Source: Pseudomonas libanensis (GTDB lineage Bacteria > Pseudomonadota > Gammaproteobacteria > Pseudomonadales > Pseudomonadaceae). From it: a stretch of 64,000 nucleotides of DNA. Below, piece by piece: positions 63,795 through 64,000 of the stretch (positions are counted from its first letter, which is position 1; each line of letters opens with the position of its first letter). The position numbers and the translations under genes are program-made. The notes beneath the pieces were generated by a model. The model searched no databases, was not told the origin of the DNA, and was given only the letters and a program-made list of their open reading frames with translations. Location: contig NZ_JYLH01000005.1 of NCBI RefSeq assembly GCF_001439685.1, positions 248,001 to 312,000 on the forward strand. The letters run 5' to 3'.

Positions 63795-64000
63795 ATGAAC
63801 CCTTCCACCTTGCCTGCTCCACCGCTTGCCGAAGTCTATGACGTTGCCGTAATCGGTGGCGGGATCAATGGCGTCGGCATTGCAGCAGACGCAGCCGGTC
63901 GCGGTTTGTCGGTATTCCTTTGCGAAAAGGACGACCTGGCCAGCCACACCTCATCGGCCAGCAGCAAGCTGATCCACGGCGGCTTGCGTTACCTGGAACA
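63795..64000 (+). CDS. glpD: aerobic glycerol-3-phosphate dehydrogenase, N-terminal part (3' end outside window)
   Basis: The first 68 codons are visible. The FAD-binding dinucleotide fold is VAVIGGGINGVGIAADAAGR, followed by LCEKDDLASHTSSASSKLIH and GGLRYLE, which is diagnostic for GlpD. Oxidises glycerol-3-phosphate to dihydroxyacetone phosphate and feeds the respiratory chain. Confidence 0.95.
   Translation, partial: MNPSTLPAPPLAEVYDVAVIGGGINGVGIAADAAGRGLSVFLCEKDDLASHTSSASSKLIHGGLRYLE

Overview
The window is chromosomal DNA of a Pseudomonas of the fluorescens group. Support comes from the GC-rich coding style and the familiar neighbourhoods: dgkA-erdR, recX-recA-cinA, mutS-fdxA-rsmZ, argG-motY-pyrC-rnt, bfd-bfr-grxD and glpFKRD. 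Paired REP elements built on GTGGGAG also fit. The species cannot be fixed from the sequence alone.

Layout. 1-7.0 kb: core genes (LysR regulator fragment, diacylglycerol kinase, ErdR-type regulator, DTW protein, PA3611-like secreted protein, LOG-family protein, recX, recA, cinA). 7.06-33.3 kb: one long minus-strand cluster of phage-tail genes without head, terminase, integrase or replication genes, so it is read as a tailocin (phage-tail bacteriocin) locus. Transcription runs from 33.3 kb towards 7.06 kb. It starts with a holin, a Com-type zinc protein and a B-lectin protein. An R-type contractile (P2-like) module follows, and then an F-type flexible (lambda-like) tail module. The cluster ends with a GH19 endolysin and an embedded Rz/Rz1 spanin pair. 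33.7-34.8 kb: control region with a cI/PrtR-like S24 repressor, 14-bp palindromes on both sides of it, and a LexA-type box. 34.87-35.72 kb: a Panacea (DUF4065) gene overlapping a small membrane-protein gene, probably a toxin-antitoxin pair. 35.8-37.65 kb: cargo (2-hydroxyacid dehydrogenase, DUF3077 gene). 37.9-41.4 kb: mutS, fdxA and the GacA-dependent sRNA gene rsmZ with its upstream activating sequence. 41.4-64 kb: housekeeping genes (mrp, metG, an unusual RnfB-like ferredoxin, nth, a BvgA/EvgA-like regulator, argG, motY, pyrC, rnt, peroxiredoxin, bfd, bfr, grxD, a molybdopterin oxidoreductase, argF, an ABC ATPase, a YbaK-type deacylase and the glycerol regulon up to the start of glpD).

How it works together. 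recA, with its own LexA box, lies beside the island. RecA filament would trigger self-cleavage of the S24 repressor and release the tailocin promoter. Holin, endolysin and spanins would then lyse the cell and free two kinds of tail particle, together with the lectin protein if it is made. Points needing attention are the many terminator-like hairpins inside this single operon, a leader RNA with a roughly 22-nt repeat rich in GGA motifs, the Com gene without a mom partner, the lectin gene inside the operon, two frameshift-type chaperone genes, and a bacterioferritin that has lost half of its ferroxidase ligands.
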